DNA of 64,000 bases from Henriciella aquimarina (lineage in GTDB: Bacteria; Pseudomonadota; Alphaproteobacteria; Caulobacterales; Hyphomonadaceae), in contig NZ_NCST01000059.1 in the NCBI RefSeq assembly GCF_002088975.1, positions 19,822 through 83,821 of the forward strand, in the 5' to 3' direction. Below, in pieces: positions 1 through 9,178 of this stretch. The position numbers were made by a program, and so were the translations under genes. The notes under the pieces are model-generated. The model saw only the letters and a list, made by a program, of their open reading frames with translations, was not told the origin of the DNA and made no database searches. Each line of letters opens with the position of its first letter. The first letter of the stretch is position 1.

Positions 1-13
1 ATTCCGTGCCGGA

Positions 14-133
14 CTAGCCGTCGGCAATGGCCGCTGCCACGAACGCGCCGATGACGAGAACGACAAGCACCCAGAAAATCAGGGGCGGCGGTTTCGGGAC
101 ATAGTCGCCGCTCTTGTCATTGTCCCAGCCCAT
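14..133 (-). CDS. Small single-pass membrane protein, 39 aa
   Basis: The ATG at 133 is preceded by AAGAGGAG eight bases upstream, a strong ribosome-binding site, which is why this start is preferred over an upstream in-frame ATG at 256. The short polar N-terminus contains a proline run (PKPPP), followed by one hydrophobic segment of about 20 residues (FWVLVVLVIGAFVAAAIA) that ends the protein. I do not recognise the family. It is divergent from the nuclease gene at 255 and probably belongs to the mobile element. Function unknown; no conserved catalytic residue is evident. Confidence 0.5.
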   Translation of the reverse strand: MGWDNDKSGDYVPKPPPLIFWVLVVLVIGAFVAAAIADG

Positions 134-254
134 TCGCTTCAACTCCTCTTGCTGTGGAACAATGCAGGCAAAGCTGGCTGAACACCAGAGCAAACCCTCC
201 CGCCACAGGATCAACATGCTTGCCAGGACAATGGTGACAGATAGGCTGGCGCTC

Positions 255-755
255 ATGAAGAATCACCTGGTTGCCATCCTTGCAGTCTCCGTCCTGATCA
301 CGCAGGCGGCCTGCTCATATGATGTCGAAGCAGACACGTCATCTGACGCAGCCGATACAGTCGCCGGGGTCGCCTCCGTTGTCGATGGCGACACGATCGA
401 GATCCATGGCAAGAAAATCCGGCTGTCAGGTTATGACACACCGGAGCGCGGGGCGCGTTGCGGTCCGGTCAATGTCTATCAGAAAGCAGCATTCGCCCTG
501 TCCGATTTCATCGGCCAGCGGACTGTAAGCTGCGCTGTTACAGGTACTGATCGCTGGGACCGGCTGGTTGCGACCTGCTCGGTTGGCGGCAAGGACCTCG
601 GCGATTTCATCGTGAGCGAAGGCTGGGGCCGGGACTGGCCTCAATACAGCCAGGGACGATACGCCGACGAAGAGAAAAGGGCGCGGGCAACGAAGTCAGG
701 TCTGTGGGGACTTGATTGCCCGGCTGACCTTTGGGGCAACCGGACTTATAACTGA
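255..755 (+). CDS. Secreted thermonuclease-like (SNase) protein
   Basis: A 166-residue protein with an N-terminal hydrophobic export signal ending near Ala19-Cys20 (QAACS, an imperfect lipobox, so it may be a lipoprotein or an ordinary secreted protein). The body matches the Staphylococcus-type nuclease fold: VVDGDTIEIHGKKIRLSGYD followed by TPERG, then a conserved DRWDRLVA-type segment and GWGRDW. The DGDT and D-P/E-R motifs correspond to the calcium and active-site region of the family. It likely degrades DNA or RNA outside the cytoplasm. The reading frame stays open upstream to 114, but the export signal starts at Met 255. It is the first cargo gene seen on the element side of the window. 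Confidence 0.8.
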   Translation: MKNHLVAILAVSVLITQAACSYDVEADTSSDAADTVAGVASVVDGDTIEIHGKKIRLSGYDTPERGARCGPVNVYQKAAFALSDFIGQRTVSCAVTGTDRWDRLVATCSVGGKDLGDFIVSEGWGRDWPQYSQGRYADEEKRARATKSGLWGLDCPADLWGNRTYN

Positions 756-860
756 CCCTCCCATTTGGCACTCCTCCCAATTGCGCGGGCTCGCTATGCT
801 ATTGATAATGCGTCGCATTGGCATGAAGGGCAGACGAATGGGAAGGAGATCTTGCTGACT

Positions 861-2891
861 ATGAGAAAAATACTCATTCTTGCCGGGCTTGCGGCTTGTG
901 CGATAGACGCTCAGGCGGAAGAGACTGAAAACCGGCTTGAGTCCGTTGTCGTACACGGCCGGGGGCTGGAGCTGATTGGCGAGGCCGGGGCCGCGAGCGA
1001 AGGCGTGGTCGGCTATGCCGACTTCGAGGACCGGACACTGTCGCGCGTGGGAGAACTGGTGGAAGTCATCCCCGGCGCGGTGGCGACCCAGCATTCCGGC
1101 GAGGGCAAGGCGAACCAGTACTTCCTGCGCGGCTTCAATCTCGATCACGGCACGGACTTCAACGCCAGTGTGGATGGTGTGCCGGTAAACCTGCGTACAC
1201 ATGGCCACGGGCAGGGCTATCTCGACCTTAACTTTGTGATCCCGGAAATCGTCGAGCGGGTCGATTACTGGAAAGGTCCGTACAGGGCGTTCAATGGCGA
1301 CTTCTCGGCAGCAGGCTCTGCACGCTACACGACCTATGACACGCTGGACGAATCCTTTGTCGAAGTCTCGGCCGGGGAGTCCGGCTATCTGCGCGGCGTG
1401 GCGGCAGGCAGCTTCCAGACCGGGCCGGATACGAGCCTGCTTCTGGCAATTGAAGCGCAGGCTTATGACGGACCATGGGACCTCGACCAGGACCTTGAAA
1501 AGCTGAACGGCATCGCAAAGCTCGTTCACGATTCAGGGCCCTGGCATTTCAACCTGACAGGCATGGCCTATGACAGTTCCTGGACGGCGACAGATCAGGT
1601 GCCGTTGCGGGCTATCCAGAATGGCGACATCGGCCGGTTCGGCTATATCGATGATGACCTCGGCGGCGAAACGCGGCGCTTCGGCCTGACTGGCAACGCA
1701 AGCTATGCTCATGCCGATGGTGCGGAGACCAAACTCGCCGCTTATCTGGTCGACTACGAGCTGTCGCTCTTTTCCAATTTCACCTACTTCCTCGAAGACC
1801 CGGTGAACGGGGACGAATTCGAACAGCGCGATGAGCGGACCTATTATGGCGGGTCCATCTGCCATGCACGCGACCTGGGGCCGCGTCTGAAGCTGCGGGC
1901 CGGGGCGGAGGCGCGAATTGACGATATATCCGATGTCGGATTGTTCCGCACGGCAGGCCGGATGCGGCTCTCAACGGTGCGGCAGGACAGCGTCGATGAG
2001 ACCAGCCTTGCCGCCTGGGGAGAGATCGAAGCGCAATTGACCAATACGCTGCGCGGCACATTGGGTGTCCGCGGCGATTACTTCAAGGGCGAGGTCGATG
2101 CCCGCAGCCTGCCCGCGAATGGCGGAGAAGCGGATGATACGATGCTCTCCCCCAAGGTGGCACTGGCGTGGCGTCCGGCAGATGGACTTGAGCTCTACGC
2201 GAACTATGGGCAAGGCTTCCATTCGAACGATGTGCGCGGGGCGACCATCCAGATCGATCCGGCAAACGGAGACCCGGCCGATCCCGTGCCGATCCTTGTC
2301 CGGGCCGAGGGTGCAGAAATTGGCGCGCGCCTGGAGCGCGGTCCCCTGAAAGCATCCGTGGCGGTGTTCACGCTGGACCTGGACTCAGAGCTTGTCTTCG
2401 TCGGGGATGCCGGCACGACCGAAGCCAATGACGCTTCCTCGCGGACGGGCGTGGAGGCCAGCCTGTTCTGGCAGCCTGCAGACTGGTTCGTTGCCGACCT
2501 GAGCGCGGCATGGACCGATGCGGAGTTTGACATTCCCGGCAATGAGACGGCGATCCCTGGCGCGGTGGAGGAAGTGATTGGCGGCGGTTTCGTCGCGCGG
2601 TTCGACCCGTGGACCTTCAGCGGCCGCCTCCGGCACTTTGGCAGCGCGCCCCTGATTGAAGACGGATCTGTCGAGTCGGACGGGACGACCCTCGTGAACT
2701 TTGGCGCAAGTGTCGACTGGCGGCAGGCGACATTCGGCCTGGAGCTGCTGAATGCCTTCGATTCAGACGATGCCGACATCACCTATTTCTTCGAATCGCA
2801 ACTGCCGGGAGAAACCTCACCGGTGGAAGATATCCACCTGCATCCGGTCGAGCCGAGGCAGGTAAGAGTCAGCGTACGGTACAGGTTCTGA
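861..2891 (+). CDS. TonB-dependent outer-membrane receptor (cargo gene)
   Basis: A 676-residue outer-membrane receptor. The start at 861 is chosen because AAGGAG lies at 843-848 and the following residues form a signal peptide (MRKILILAGLAACAIDAQA). The plug domain follows (LESVVVHGRG, then GEGKANQYFLRGFNLDHGTD and VNLRTHGHGQGY), then a long beta-barrel with alternating aromatic and polar strands, ending VSVRYRF with the C-terminal Phe that outer-membrane insertion requires. The plug has the histidine/glycine-rich pattern seen in receptors sometimes annotated for metal or cobalamin uptake, but the substrate cannot be set from sequence alone. It sits between a nuclease and the trb operon, so it may be ICE cargo. 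Confidence 0.88.
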   Translation: MRKILILAGLAACAIDAQAEETENRLESVVVHGRGLELIGEAGAASEGVVGYADFEDRTLSRVGELVEVIPGAVATQHSGEGKANQYFLRGFNLDHGTDFNASVDGVPVNLRTHGHGQGYLDLNFVIPEIVERVDYWKGPYRAFNGDFSAAGSARYTTYDTLDESFVEVSAGESGYLRGVAAGSFQTGPDTSLLLAIEAQAYDGPWDLDQDLEKLNGIAKLVHDSGPWHFNLTGMAYDSSWTATDQVPLRAIQNGDIGRFGYIDDDLGGETRRFGLTGNASYAHADGAETKLAAYLVDYELSLFSNFTYFLEDPVNGDEFEQRDERTYYGGSICHARDLGPRLKLRAGAEARIDDISDVGLFRTAGRMRLSTVRQDSVDETSLAAWGEIEAQLTNTLRGTLGVRGDYFKGEVDARSLPANGGEADDTMLSPKVALAWRPADGLELYANYGQGFHSNDVRGATIQIDPANGDPADPVPILVRAEGAEIGARLERGPLKASVAVFTLDLDSELVFVGDAGTTEANDASSRTGVEASLFWQPADWFVADLSAAWTDAEFDIPGNETAIPGAVEEVIGGGFVARFDPWTFSGRLRHFGSAPLIEDGSVESDGTTLVNFGASVDWRQATFGLELLNAFDSDDADITYFFESQLPGETSPVEDIHLHPVEPRQVRVSVRYRF

Positions 2892-3007
2892 CGTGCGCTC
2901 GCCCGGCTGGTCGTGTGAATAGCCGCGCCTGTCCCACAAGTTCCCTGCACACCCTTGCTCACCTATCTGCCCCAACTGGGAATTGCGCTTTCCTGATGTG
3001 AGTTTGC

Positions 3008-3024
3008 CCTCATCACTGATGAGG
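3008..3024. promoter_or_regulatory. 17-bp perfect palindrome upstream of trbB
   Basis: CCTCATCA-C-TGATGAGG is a perfect 8-bp inverted repeat around one base, ending 13 bases before the trbB start codon. Its position fits an operator for a dimeric repressor of the conjugation operon, or a hairpin in the trb leader RNA. No regulator gene is adjacent, so the partner is unknown. Confidence 0.45.
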
Positions 3025-3037
3025 ACTTCTGGACATC

Positions 3038-4018
3038 ATGCCTGCCCTGCCCCAGCCCAGCGAGACAGAGACCCGCCGCACGGCGATGCTCCGCACGGCT
3101 TTTGACGGGCCGGTTGGGGCAGCGCTGGCAGCTCCCGATACAATCGAAATTCTCGCCAATCCCGATGGATCGGTCTGGGTCGAGAAGGCTGGTTACGGGC
3201 TACGTCGCGCATCCGAGACTCTCGGGCGCGCGGAACGAGAACGCATTATCCGCCTTGTCGCATCTTCTGTCGGGGAAGCGTGTGACCGGGCGTCGCCGAT
3301 AGTGTCGGCCGAACTACCTGGCTCCGGCGAACGGTTTGAAGGTATCCTGCCGCCCGTCTCGGAAGCACCCTGCTTTGCGATCCGCAAACCGGCCGGCCAG
3401 CCCATCGCACTCGATACCTATGTCGAGACAGGTGCGCTGACACCTGCGCTCTGTGTCGGACTGCGGCAGGCGCTGGAAGACCGGCTCAATATCGTTGTTG
3501 CCGGCGGGACGTCGTCGGGCAAGACGACCTTTGCCAATGCGCTGCTGTCTGAGCCTGTTCTTGCTGAAGACCGGATCGTCATCCTGGAAGACACGCGGGA
3601 GCTCCGCTGTTCCGCTGAGGATGTGACGCAGCTCAGGACGCACCGGTGCGGCATCACACTCCGTGATCTCGTGCGCTCGACCATGCGGCTCCGGCCTGAC
3701 CGGATCATTGTCGGCGAAGTCCGCGGCGGCGAAGCGCTCGACCTACTCAAGGCCTGGAATACAGGCCATCCGGGCGGGATCACAACGCTACATGCGAATT
3801 CAGCCTCAGGCGCACTTACCCGGCTTGAACAGCTGGTTGAGGAAGCGACGACCGCCCTTCCCCACGCTCTGATCGGCGAAGCGGTTGACGTGATCGTCTT
3901 CATGTCCCGCGCGAGCGGCGCGCGCCGCGTCGAGCAGGCGCTCCGGATCACCGGCTTTGACGGCACCGAATACCGGACCGAGCCGCTCGCCGCCCCCTTT
4001 CTCAACATCGTCAATTAA
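3038..4018 (+). CDS. trbB: Conjugal transfer ATPase TrbB (VirB11-like)
   Basis: A 326-residue member of the VirB11/TrbB secretion ATPases, which form cytoplasmic hexamers that power the mating-pair apparatus. The Walker A motif GGTSSGKTT lies near residues 156-164. An Asp box (VILEDTREL) and the Walker B/His box region (RIIVGEVRGGEALDLL, then GHPGGITTLHANS) follow in the usual order. It is the first gene of a tightly packed trb operon and starts just after a 17-bp palindrome. The length is normal for the family. An internal Met at residue 17 is a possible alternative start. Confidence 0.95.
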   Translation: MPALPQPSETETRRTAMLRTAFDGPVGAALAAPDTIEILANPDGSVWVEKAGYGLRRASETLGRAERERIIRLVASSVGEACDRASPIVSAELPGSGERFEGILPPVSEAPCFAIRKPAGQPIALDTYVETGALTPALCVGLRQALEDRLNIVVAGGTSSGKTTFANALLSEPVLAEDRIVILEDTRELRCSAEDVTQLRTHRCGITLRDLVRSTMRLRPDRIIVGEVRGGEALDLLKAWNTGHPGGITTLHANSASGALTRLEQLVEEATTALPHALIGEAVDVIVFMSRASGARRVEQALRITGFDGTEYRTEPLAAPFLNIVN

Positions 4019-4030
4019 GGAGACCGATAG

Positions 4031-4363
4031 ATGTTCTACGACCAGATCAAGGCCCTCAACCGATCGCTTCAGGCCGGCGTGCTGCTGGCTTCGGTGAGTG
4101 TGCTTTCGCTCCCGGCGCATGCCGCTGGCACAGGCATGCCGTGGGAAGGCCCGCTCGACCAGATTCTGCAATCGATCGAGGGCCCTGTCGCCCGGATCGT
4201 AGCTGTGATCATCATCACGCTGACCGGCCTGACGCTCGCCTTCGGGGAGACCTCCGGCGGGTTCCGCAAGCTGATCCAGATTGTGTTCGGCCTGTCGATC
4301 GCCTTTGCAGCGACCTCGTTCTTCCTGACCTTCTTCTCCTTCGGCGGCGGCGCGGTGCTCTGA
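4031..4363 (+). CDS. trbC: Pilin subunit TrbC (VirB2-like)
   Basis: A 110-residue protein with a signal-like N-terminus ending near Ala-His-Ala-Ala (residues 28-32) and two hydrophobic segments (ARIVAVIIITLTGLTLAF and IVFGLSIAFAATSFFLTFF). This is the layout of TrbC/VirB2 pilins, which are cleaved and, in the RP4 type, cyclised to form the conjugative pilus. It lies 12 bases downstream of trbB. The family assignment rests on position and topology as much as on residues. Confidence 0.9.
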   Translation: MFYDQIKALNRSLQAGVLLASVSVLSLPAHAAGTGMPWEGPLDQILQSIEGPVARIVAVIIITLTGLTLAFGETSGGFRKLIQIVFGLSIAFAATSFFLTFFSFGGGAVL

Positions 4364-4440
4364 TGGTGAAGACTGGTCTGACCGCGGCAGACGAAACGCT
4401 CCAGTGGAGCGTTTCGAAGGAGGAACGCAATGAGCGTTAG
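4363..4440 (+). CDS. Possible 25-residue leader-type ORF bridging trbC and trbD
   Basis: An ATG overlaps the trbC stop by one base (TGATG) and opens a 25-codon frame ending at 4440, past the trbD start codon at 4430. The predicted product is hydrophilic and resembles no family I know. The frame reads through the strong 4392-4416 hairpin, so if translated it could couple ribosome movement to trbD initiation. It may equally be a chance ORF; only its stop-start geometry supports it. Confidence 0.2.
   Translation: MVKTGLTAADETLQWSVSKEERNER
4392..4416 (+). other. Strong intercistronic hairpin between trbC and trbD
   Basis: CGAAACGCTCCA at 4392-4403 and TGGAGCGTTTCG at 4405-4416 are perfect reverse complements separated by one base, giving about 11 pairs in RNA. 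It ends two bases before the AGGAGG of trbD and no T-run follows, so it is more likely an mRNA stability or translation-control element than a terminator. Confidence 0.55.
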
Positions 4441-4696
4441 CGATTGCCAAGGCTACGAGATTCCCCTCCACCGCTCGCTCGCCGAACCCATCCTGATGGC
4501 AGGCGCGCCGCGCTCGGCCGCCATTGCCATCGGGACAATCGCAGCAGCTTTGGCGCTCGGCCTCAGGCTCTGGATACCGGGGCTTGTGGTCTGGGTGGCG
4601 GGACACTCGCTCGCTGTCCTCATGGCTCGGTCTGACCCCGACTTTCTCACCGTCGCAATCCGGTCTGCCCGACACAAGGAGCATCTCTCATGCTAA
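4430..4696 (+). CDS. trbD: Conjugal transfer protein TrbD (VirB3-like)
   Basis: An 88-residue small membrane protein preceded by AAGGAGGAACGCA. The N-terminus (GYEIPLHRSLAEPILMAGAP) is typical of TrbD/VirB3, followed by two closely spaced transmembrane segments at about residues 29-63. VirB3-type proteins sit in the inner membrane and act with the VirB4-type ATPase; here the gene overlaps the start of trbE by 7 bases, which implies translational coupling. The Cys at the very end is unremarkable. Confidence 0.9.
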   Translation: MSVSDCQGYEIPLHRSLAEPILMAGAPRSAAIAIGTIAAALALGLRLWIPGLVVWVAGHSLAVLMARSDPDFLTVAIRSARHKEHLSC

Positions 4697-7128
4697 ACCT
4701 CTCCGAATACGCGGCGAAACCGGCACACCTCTCAGACTACCTCCCCTGGGCGTGCCTCGTCGCGCCGGGCGTCGTCCTCAACAAGGACGGCGCCTTCCAG
4801 ATAAGCTTCCGCTATCGTGGCCCCGACCTTGAAAGCTCGACGGAAGCCGAACTCGTTGCGGTCACGGCACGGGTGAACAATGTGCTCCGCCGGTTCGGGA
4901 CTGGCTGGGCGCTCTTCTTCGAGGCAGTGCGGTCCGAAGCCGTTGCCCTTGAAGAGAGTTCATTTGAATGCACTGCCGCCTGGCTGATCGAGCAGGAACG
5001 GCGTGCAGCCGCCGAAGAGACCGGCGCCCGGTTCGAAAGCGCGTATTATCTGACACTGCTGTGGCTTCCGCCGGCAGATGCGACAGGACGGGCCGAGAAG
5101 GCGCTGATCGAGCGGCCCGAAAAGCGGGATGGCGAAGACTGGCGCCAGCGGCTGGACCATTTCCAGACGCGCGCGGCGCAGACGCTGGACCTGCTCTCCA
5201 CCGCACTGGATGAAATCCATCCGCTCTCGGATGAAGAGACGCTCACTTATCTGCATGCCTGCATCTCGTCGAAACGGCATGTCGTGACGGTTCCGGAACT
5301 GCCGGTCTTTCTCGACGCGGTGCTCGCCGATGAGTCCTTTGCAGGCGGGCTGGAGCCCCGCATTGGCGAGGCGCACCTTGCGGCGCTGACCCTGCTCGGC
5401 TTTCCGGCATCGACCCTGCCCGGCATGCTCGATGAGCTGAACCGGCTTGGTTTCTCCTATCGCTGGACGACGCGCTACATCGCGATGGACAAGGCCGAGG
5501 CCGAGAAGCTTCTTGCGAAGAAGCGCCGGCACTGGTTTGCGAAGCGCAAATCGGTTGGCGCTGTCCTGCGCGAGACGCTGTTCAACGAGCAGGCCGCGCT
5601 TCTCGACAGTGATGCCGACAACAAGGCCGCCGATGCCGATGCGGCGCTGCAGGAGCTTGGCTCGGATCTTGTCTCATATGGCTATGTCACGACCACGCTG
5701 ACACTGATGGGTGCCTCCCGCGAAGAAGTCGAGGAACGCACCCGCGCGGTCGAGCGGGTGATCAATGGGCGCGGGTTTACGACCATCCGTGAAACACTGA
5801 ACGCCGTTGAAGCCTGGCTTGGCTCCCTGCCCGGCCACGTCTACGCCAATGTCCGCCAGCCCATTCTACACACGCTGAATCTCGCTCATCTTGTGCCGAT
5901 CTCGTCTGTCTGGGCGGGCAATGCGCGGAACGACCATCTCTCTGATCGCGCGCTAATCGAAGCGCAGACCGAAGGCACGACGCCGTTCCGGCTCAACCTG
6001 CACGTAGGCGATGTCGGCCATACGCTGATCATTGGCCCGACAGGGTCCGGCAAGTCGGTCCTCCTGTCGCTGCTCGCGGTGCAATGGCAGCGCTATGAGG
6101 ACGCGCAGGTTTTCCTCTTCGACAAGGGACGGTCGGCGCGCGCGGTTACCTTGGCCATGGACGGCACCTGGTTGCCGCTGGCGGGCGATGAGCGTCCGGC
6201 GCTGCAGCCGCTTCGGGACATCGATAGCGACCGCGGGGCAAGCTTTGCCGCAGATTGGCTGATCGGCCTGATCGAGGCCGAAGGCGTGACGGTTACGCCG
6301 GATCTGAAGTCTGTCTTGTGGGACGCAGTGCGGTCGTTGGCGTCAGCACCAGCCGCCGAGCGCACGCTGACCGGGCTGAGCCTTATCCTGCAATCGGATA
6401 CACTTAAAGCCGCGCTGCATCCCTACACGCTGGAAGGCGCCTACGGACATTTGCTCGACAGTGATTCCGAAGCCCTCGACCTTTCGTCGATTGCCTGTTT
6501 CGAGATGGACGAGTTGATGCAGACGCCATCTGCGGTCGCGCCGGTCATCACCTATCTCTTTCACCGGCTCGACGACCGGTTCGATGGCCGCCCGACCCTG
6601 CTCATTCTCGATGAGGCCTGGCTGTTCCTTGATCATCCGGTGTTTGCCGCGCGCCTCCGCGACTGGCTGAAGACGCTCCGCAAGAAGAATGTGGCGGTCG
6701 TGTTTGCGACCCAGTCGCTTGCTGACATTGAGGGGGCGTCGATTGCGCCGGCCCTGATCGAATCCTGCCCGACGCGGATCTTCCTGCCGAATGAGCGGGC
6801 GCTCGAACCGACTGCTCAGGCCATCTATCGGCGGTTCGGACTTAATGACCGACAGATCGACATCCTCGCCAAGGCCATTCCGAAGCGGGACTATTACTAT
6901 ACCTCGCCCCTTGGCTGCCGGCTCTTCGAACTCGGCCTTGGCGAGATCGCGCTCGCCTTCTGTGGCGCCGCCTCCCCTGCCGACCAGAAGCGGATGGATG
7001 GGCTTCTGGAAGCCGATGCGGAAGCGGGCTTCGCCCGAGGCTGGCTGGAGCTGAAACAGCTCGGCTGGGCGGCGGACCTGCTGGCCGGGCAACCCGATGC
7101 AACCCTCCCCCAAATCGCCGCTGAATAG
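4690..7128 (+). CDS. trbE: Conjugal transfer ATPase TrbE (VirB4-like)
   Basis: An 812-residue inner-membrane-associated ATPase. The N-terminal CagE/TrbE/VirB domain covers roughly the first 400 residues. Walker A (IIGPTGSGKS) lies near residue 446-455 and Walker B (PTLLILDEAWLF) near 637-648, followed by the FATQSLADIE segment typical of VirB4 proteins. It energises pilus assembly and substrate transfer. The length is normal for TrbE. It lies 11 bases upstream of trbJ. Confidence 0.96.
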   Translation: MLNLSEYAAKPAHLSDYLPWACLVAPGVVLNKDGAFQISFRYRGPDLESSTEAELVAVTARVNNVLRRFGTGWALFFEAVRSEAVALEESSFECTAAWLIEQERRAAAEETGARFESAYYLTLLWLPPADATGRAEKALIERPEKRDGEDWRQRLDHFQTRAAQTLDLLSTALDEIHPLSDEETLTYLHACISSKRHVVTVPELPVFLDAVLADESFAGGLEPRIGEAHLAALTLLGFPASTLPGMLDELNRLGFSYRWTTRYIAMDKAEAEKLLAKKRRHWFAKRKSVGAVLRETLFNEQAALLDSDADNKAADADAALQELGSDLVSYGYVTTTLTLMGASREEVEERTRAVERVINGRGFTTIRETLNAVEAWLGSLPGHVYANVRQPILHTLNLAHLVPISSVWAGNARNDHLSDRALIEAQTEGTTPFRLNLHVGDVGHTLIIGPTGSGKSVLLSLLAVQWQRYEDAQVFLFDKGRSARAVTLAMDGTWLPLAGDERPALQPLRDIDSDRGASFAADWLIGLIEAEGVTVTPDLKSVLWDAVRSLASAPAAERTLTGLSLILQSDTLKAALHPYTLEGAYGHLLDSDSEALDLSSIACFEMDELMQTPSAVAPVITYLFHRLDDRFDGRPTLLILDEAWLFLDHPVFAARLRDWLKTLRKKNVAVVFATQSLADIEGASIAPALIESCPTRIFLPNERALEPTAQAIYRRFGLNDRQIDILAKAIPKRDYYYTSPLGCRLFELGLGEIALAFCGAASPADQKRMDGLLEADAEAGFARGWLELKQLGWAADLLAGQPDATLPQIAAE

Positions 7129-7139
7129 GAGCCCCACAC

Positions 7140-7853
7140 ATGAAAGCCTTTCTCTCTTCCGTCGCCCTTGCTGCCATTCCGCTATCCGGACTGATGGCGC
7201 CGCCGGCTTCAGCGCAGCTGTTCGGTGGCGGCATTGTCTACGATCCGACCAATCATGCCGAGAACATCCTCCAGGCGGTGCGCGCGCTCCAGCAGATCGA
7301 CAACCAGATCCGTCAGCTCACGCATGAAATCGACATGATCGAGAAGATGGCGCGGGACCTTGAGACGCTCCCCGTCGAGGTCGCCCGCGCAATTATTGCC
7401 GACCGCATCCGCCGGATCGGCGAGCTGATGGAAGAAGCCGACGGCATCGGTTATGGCGTCGAGGAGGTCGAACGCGAATACGAAGACCTCTACCCTGAAA
7501 CCTATGGCGAGACGCCGCCCGCCAATGCGGTCCTTGTTGAGGACGCGCGGATCCGCTGGCAGCAATCCCGGTCTGCGCACAAGCACACGCTGCTCATGGT
7601 TGCCGAGACGGTGCGCGACAATGAACGCGATGCCGAGGCCCTGACAGGCCTTGTCGAGGAGAGCCAGACCGCGATCGGCAATCTCCAGGCCCTGCAGGCC
7701 GGTAACCAGATCGAGGCCATGTCGGCCCAGCAGCTCATGCAGATGGAAGCCATGATGGCGGCGCATTACCGCGCCGAAGCCCTCGACCGGGCGCGCGAGC
7801 TCGAAGAAGCCGAACGCGGCCGCGCGCGGCTCCAGTCGTTCTTCGGGAACTGA
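7140..7853 (+). CDS. trbJ: Conjugal transfer protein TrbJ (VirB5-like)
   Basis: A 237-residue secreted protein with a clear signal peptide (cleavage after Ala-Ser-Ala near residue 25) and a long, mostly helical body: IDNQIRQLTHEIDMIEKM, and later heptad-like runs rich in Glu, Gln and Ala. TrbJ is a periplasmic or pilus-tip component. It lies directly between trbE and trbL, with only 5 bases to trbL, so there is no room for a separate trbK entry-exclusion gene. Confidence 0.92.
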   Translation: MKAFLSSVALAAIPLSGLMAPPASAQLFGGGIVYDPTNHAENILQAVRALQQIDNQIRQLTHEIDMIEKMARDLETLPVEVARAIIADRIRRIGELMEEADGIGYGVEEVEREYEDLYPETYGETPPANAVLVEDARIRWQQSRSAHKHTLLMVAETVRDNERDAEALTGLVEESQTAIGNLQALQAGNQIEAMSAQQLMQMEAMMAAHYRAEALDRARELEEAERGRARLQSFFGN

Positions 7854-7858
7854 CCACC

Positions 7859-9178
7859 ATGGAAGAAATGGGCGTCATCGACCGGTTCCTCGAAACCTTC
7901 ATTGCCTATATCGATTCAGGCTTCGGCCTGCTCGCGGGCGATGTCGCTTATCTGACGACCACGCTGATCGTGATTGACATCACGCTGGCCGGGCTGTTCT
8001 GGGCGCTGTCGCAGAATGCCGATGTCATCTCGGGGCTGCTCAAGAAGGTGCTCTATGTCGGCTTCTTCGCCTTCATCCTCGGCAATTTCTCCATCCTGGC
8101 GAACATCCTCTTTGCGAGTTTCGCCGATCTCGGGGTGAAGGCCGGCTCATCGACGCTGACGGCCGAGGATCTCATGCGGCCCGGCTATATCGCGGGGGTC
8201 GGCTTCGAGGCGGCGCAGCCGCTTCTCGAAGAGATCGGCGACATGCTGGGGCCGATCCGCTTCTTCCATAATTTTATCCTGATCGCGGTCATGCTGATTG
8301 CCTGGGCGATCATTCTCGTCGCCTTTTTCGTGCTGGCGGTTCAGCTCTTCGTTGCCATCCTTGAGTTCAAGCTGACGACGCTGGCAGGTTTCGTGCTCGT
8401 GCCCTTCGCGCTCTGGAACAAGACCTCGTTCCTGGCTGAACGCGTACTCGGCAATGTCGTCACCTCCGGCATCAAGCTGATGGTGCTCGCCATCGTGATC
8501 GGCATCGGCTCGACGCTCTTCACGTCGATCACCGAGGCCTTTGGCGGGCCGGGCGATGTGACACTCGCTGAAGTGATGGGCACGGTGCTCGCCTCGATTG
8601 TCTTTCTCTGGATGGGCGTGTTCGCGCCCGGCATTGCCTCCGGCCTCGTGACCGGTGCGCCGCAGCTTGGCGCAGGCTCCGTGGTCGGCACGACAGCGGC
8701 AGTCGGTGCAGGCGCTGTGCTGGCGACGACAGGCACGGTTGCGGCAGGACGCGCAGCGCTTGGCGGTGTGTCCGGCGCGGTGAAGGCTGGGGCATCCATG
8801 ACCGGCGGCGCCCGCACATCCTATGACCTTGGCCGCCTGGCGTCCGGTCATTCTGGATGGCGCGGGGCAGCAGCAGGTATGGCAGGCGTTGCACAGGCTG
8901 GCGGCGATACGCTCCGGCGGATGGCAGGACGGCCCTTCGCCTCTGTTGGAAATGCTTATCGGCGCGGCAGCGAAGCCGCTTTTGCCGCGACGGGCGGCAC
9001 GATGTCGGCCGCGTCCGGCGACGCGCCGTCTACCGGCTCGGCAAGTCCCGCCTGGGCGCGGCGCCTTCGCACAGAACAACGCCTGCAGCATGCCGGCGCG
9101 ATCACGGTTCATGCCCTCAAGGACGGTGATCGCGGCATGGCGGGCGACAATCCGAAACTACGAAACGAAGAGGACTGA
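7859..9178 (+). CDS. trbL: Conjugal transfer protein TrbL (VirB6-like)
   Basis: A 439-residue polytopic inner-membrane protein. Several hydrophobic segments lie between about residues 25 and 270 (for example AVMLIAWAIILVAFFVLAVQ and KLMVLAIVIGIGSTLF). A Gly/Ala-rich stretch and a hydrophilic tail of about 130 residues follow. This is the TrbL/VirB6 layout, the membrane channel component of the mating apparatus. The stop codon overlaps the trbF start by one base. Confidence 0.93.
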   Translation: MEEMGVIDRFLETFIAYIDSGFGLLAGDVAYLTTTLIVIDITLAGLFWALSQNADVISGLLKKVLYVGFFAFILGNFSILANILFASFADLGVKAGSSTLTAEDLMRPGYIAGVGFEAAQPLLEEIGDMLGPIRFFHNFILIAVMLIAWAIILVAFFVLAVQLFVAILEFKLTTLAGFVLVPFALWNKTSFLAERVLGNVVTSGIKLMVLAIVIGIGSTLFTSITEAFGGPGDVTLAEVMGTVLASIVFLWMGVFAPGIASGLVTGAPQLGAGSVVGTTAAVGAGAVLATTGTVAAGRAALGGVSGAVKAGASMTGGARTSYDLGRLASGHSGWRGAAAGMAGVAQAGGDTLRRMAGRPFASVGNAYRRGSEAAFAATGGTMSAASGDAPSTGSASPAWARRLRTEQRLQHAGAITVHALKDGDRGMAGDNPKLRNEED

